Shown here: piece after piece, positions 62,523 to 64,000 of the stretch
How the letters are laid out: each line of letters starts with the position of its first letter
Position numbering within the stretch: the stretch's first letter is position 1
NCBI RefSeq assembly: GCF_019904155.1
Contig: NZ_JAHCMB010000121.1
Location: forward strand, 162,425 to 226,424
From: Paenibacillus sinensis
Lineage (GTDB): Bacteria; Bacillota; Bacilli; Paenibacillales; Paenibacillaceae
DNA length: 64,000 nucleotides
Direction of reading: 5' to 3'
Program-made: the position numbers and the translations under genes
The notes under the pieces: generated by a model
Databases searched by the model: none
What the model was told of the DNA's origin: nothing
The model's input: only the letters and a program-made list of their open reading frames with translations

Positions 62523-63695
62523 ATGGATTATGTATTTTCGAACCGCTTTGCGGCGCTTCAGCCATCCATCATTCGTGAAATTCTGAAAGCCAGCTCGGGG
62601 CAGAATGTCATCCCCTTCTCGGCGGGGAATCCGGCAGTTGAAACCTTTCCTGCCCAGGCCATCCGCTCTTTTACGCAGACGATTCTGGAGGAGAACCCCG
62701 TAGCCGCCCTGCAATATGGCATAACGGAAGGCTACGAGCCGCTTCGCCAGGTGTTAAGGAAACAGCTGCTGGAGAGCCATAATGCCGGACAGGAATCGGA
62801 TGAAATGATCATCGTCTCCGGCGCCCAGCAGGGAATCGAGCTTGCGTGCAAGGTGCTGTGCAACGAAGGCGACACCATTATCTGCGAAAGCCCCAGCTTT
62901 ATCGGCTCCCTGAACTCCTTCCGCTCGGCGGGAGCCAGACTGGTTGGTGTTCCGATGGAGCCTGATGGTCTGAATATTGAACAGCTGGAGCATGCGCTGA
63001 AGACGGAGAAGAACGTCAAGCTTCTGTATTTGATCCCAAGCTTCCAGAACCCGACGGGCATCACGACAAGCCTGGAGAAGCGGAAAGCCATTTACGCGCT
63101 GGCCCGGAAATACGGCGTGCTGATTCTGGAAGACAACCCTTACGGCGAGCTCAGATTCAAGGGAGAGGATATCCCTACGATCAAATCGCTGGATGAGGAT
63201 GGGCTGGTTATTTATGTGGGTTCCTTCTCCAAAATTCTGTCCCCCGGGCTGCGCGTCGGCTTTGTTCTGGCGCCTTCGGAAGTCATTCAGAAGATGGTGG
63301 TGGCCAAGCAGGGGGAAGACGTACATACGGCGATGCTTCCACAGCTGCTGGCCTATAAATTCATGACGGAATACGACTATGAGGGACACATCGAGATGAT
63401 CCGCGAGGTTTACCGGCGAAAGAGCGAACTGATGATTCACAGCCTGGAACAATACATGGATACGTCGATTACGTACACTCATCCGGATGGCGGACTGTTC
63501 CTGTGGTGCGATCTGCCTGCGGATAGACCGATGCTGGAGTACTGCAAGCAGGCCGCTGCCAAAGGCGTGGCGGTCGTTCCGGGCACAGCCTTTGTGATTG
63601 ATACACAGGAACCATGCAATTCGTTCCGGCTGAATTACTCTACGCCTTCCGACGAGCAAATCGTAGAGGGCATCCGAATATTAGGCACCGTATAA
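62523..63695 (+). CDS. PLP-dependent aminotransferase (2-aminoadipate / LysN-like, class I/II)
   Basis: A 390-residue fold-type I aminotransferase. The PLP-binding Lys is K237 in SFSKILSPGLRVGF; SGAQQGIEL, PSFQNPTGIT and EDNPYGEL are conserved cofactor and substrate contacts. It resembles LysN/KAT II aminotransferases acting on 2-aminoadipate, aromatic or branched amino acids; the exact substrate is unclear. There is no GntR DNA-binding domain, so it is not a full MocR regulator. ATG 62523 has GGAGG at spacing 9; the upstream frame lacks a site. A terminator follows. Confidence 0.88.
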   Translation: MDYVFSNRFAALQPSIIREILKASSGQNVIPFSAGNPAVETFPAQAIRSFTQTILEENPVAALQYGITEGYEPLRQVLRKQLLESHNAGQESDEMIIVSGAQQGIELACKVLCNEGDTIICESPSFIGSLNSFRSAGARLVGVPMEPDGLNIEQLEHALKTEKNVKLLYLIPSFQNPTGITTSLEKRKAIYALARKYGVLILEDNPYGELRFKGEDIPTIKSLDEDGLVIYVGSFSKILSPGLRVGFVLAPSEVIQKMVVAKQGEDVHTAMLPQLLAYKFMTEYDYEGHIEMIREVYRRKSELMIHSLEQYMDTSITYTHPDGGLFLWCDLPADRPMLEYCKQAAAKGVAVVPGTAFVIDTQEPCNSFRLNYSTPSDEQIVEGIRILGTV

Positions 63696-63724
63696 GAAGC
63701 GGCCGCCTGTGCATTTGTTTGCAG

Positions 63725-63757
63725 AAGCCTTCGGCAGGAATGCCGGAGGCTTTTTTT
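63725..63757 (+). terminator. Rho-independent terminator
   Basis: AGCCTTCGGCA pairs with TGCCGGAGGCT around GGAA, followed by a T run. Confidence 0.9.
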
Positions 63758-64000
63758 ATGTAGAATCCGATTTTTGTTTGCATGATTCGCATAATGATGC
63801 TAACGATTATTTGCACGATCCCTAAAGAGAAATCATGTTCATCATCCTTGATAAGGGAAAATGACTTGCCTGCTATTTGTATTCAGAGACTGCATTTGGA
63901 GCCATTCCATCAAGATTTGAGCGGTATTTTTAGTTCTTTCTTTACATAACGCTCCTTATATTTACATTAAATTAACAAAATGATAGAATATTATGCTAAT
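63758..64000. other. AT-rich end of window
   Basis: No gene, RNA or clear regulatory element is seen in this stretch. It becomes very AT-rich towards 64000 and may contain the promoter region of a gene beyond the window. Confidence 0.4.

Noticed and set aside
62523..63695. MocR-type regulator
   Set aside because: The protein begins directly with the aminotransferase fold and has no GntR winged-helix domain.

Overview
The window looks like a chromosomal piece of a Firmicute, most likely Paenibacillus. The evidence is the gene content (YhaM nuclease, IDEAL-domain protein, MscL, zinc-independent L33, LplB/LplC/LipO-type sugar importers, YesMN-type two-component pair), strong GGAGG ribosome binding sites with several TTG starts, and rather GC-rich coding DNA. 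The genus is inference. No rRNA, tRNA, CRISPR array, insertion sequence or phage structural gene was recognised.

Layout. 0-11 kb: end of adenine deaminase, an IDEAL-domain protein, yhaM, a DUF3999/DUF2339 membrane pair, a GyrI-like protein and a PspC-PspA envelope-stress pair. 10-13 kb: a LacI repressor divergent from a GH13 alpha-glucosidase, with two identical palindromic operators. 13.8-15.3 kb: a zinc-starvation unit (Zur box, C-minus L33, COG0523 GTPase). 15.4-19.3 kb: mscL, then a cyclic-di-GMP riboswitch controlling an exported protein, then a chemoreceptor. 19.7-27.2 kb: a three-gene ABC-2 transporter, a heterodimeric ABC exporter whose first subunit is frameshifted in Walker B, and a VanH-like D-hydroxyacid dehydrogenase.

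27.4-38.6 kb is a fructan-utilisation locus: LacI regulator, two importer permeases, binding lipoprotein, cytoplasmic GH32 enzyme, ROK fructokinase and a 1269-residue secreted GH32 fructanase with lectin-like modules. The logic is outside cutting, import of oligomers, inside hydrolysis and fructose phosphorylation. 39-42 kb holds a TetR/MMPL efflux pair. 42.4-52.8 kb is a second carbohydrate locus: FAD oxidoreductase, ABC importer, YesM/YesN-type kinase and regulator, and a secreted beta-helix protein; its substrate is unknown.

53-62.4 kb is the most unusual part. A tandem pair of nitrogenase component-1-like genes has its own near-consensus promoter but no NifH, NifB or NifEN gene in the window. 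It keeps all six P-cluster cysteines and the cofactor cysteine, but not the cofactor histidine or catalytic histidine expected in NifD. On either side lie two large proteins of unknown function: one ends in a GspG-type pseudopilin domain, the other begins with a PD-(D/E)XK-like nuclease motif followed by a hydrophobic and Ala/Gly-rich region. A PLP aminotransferase closes the window.
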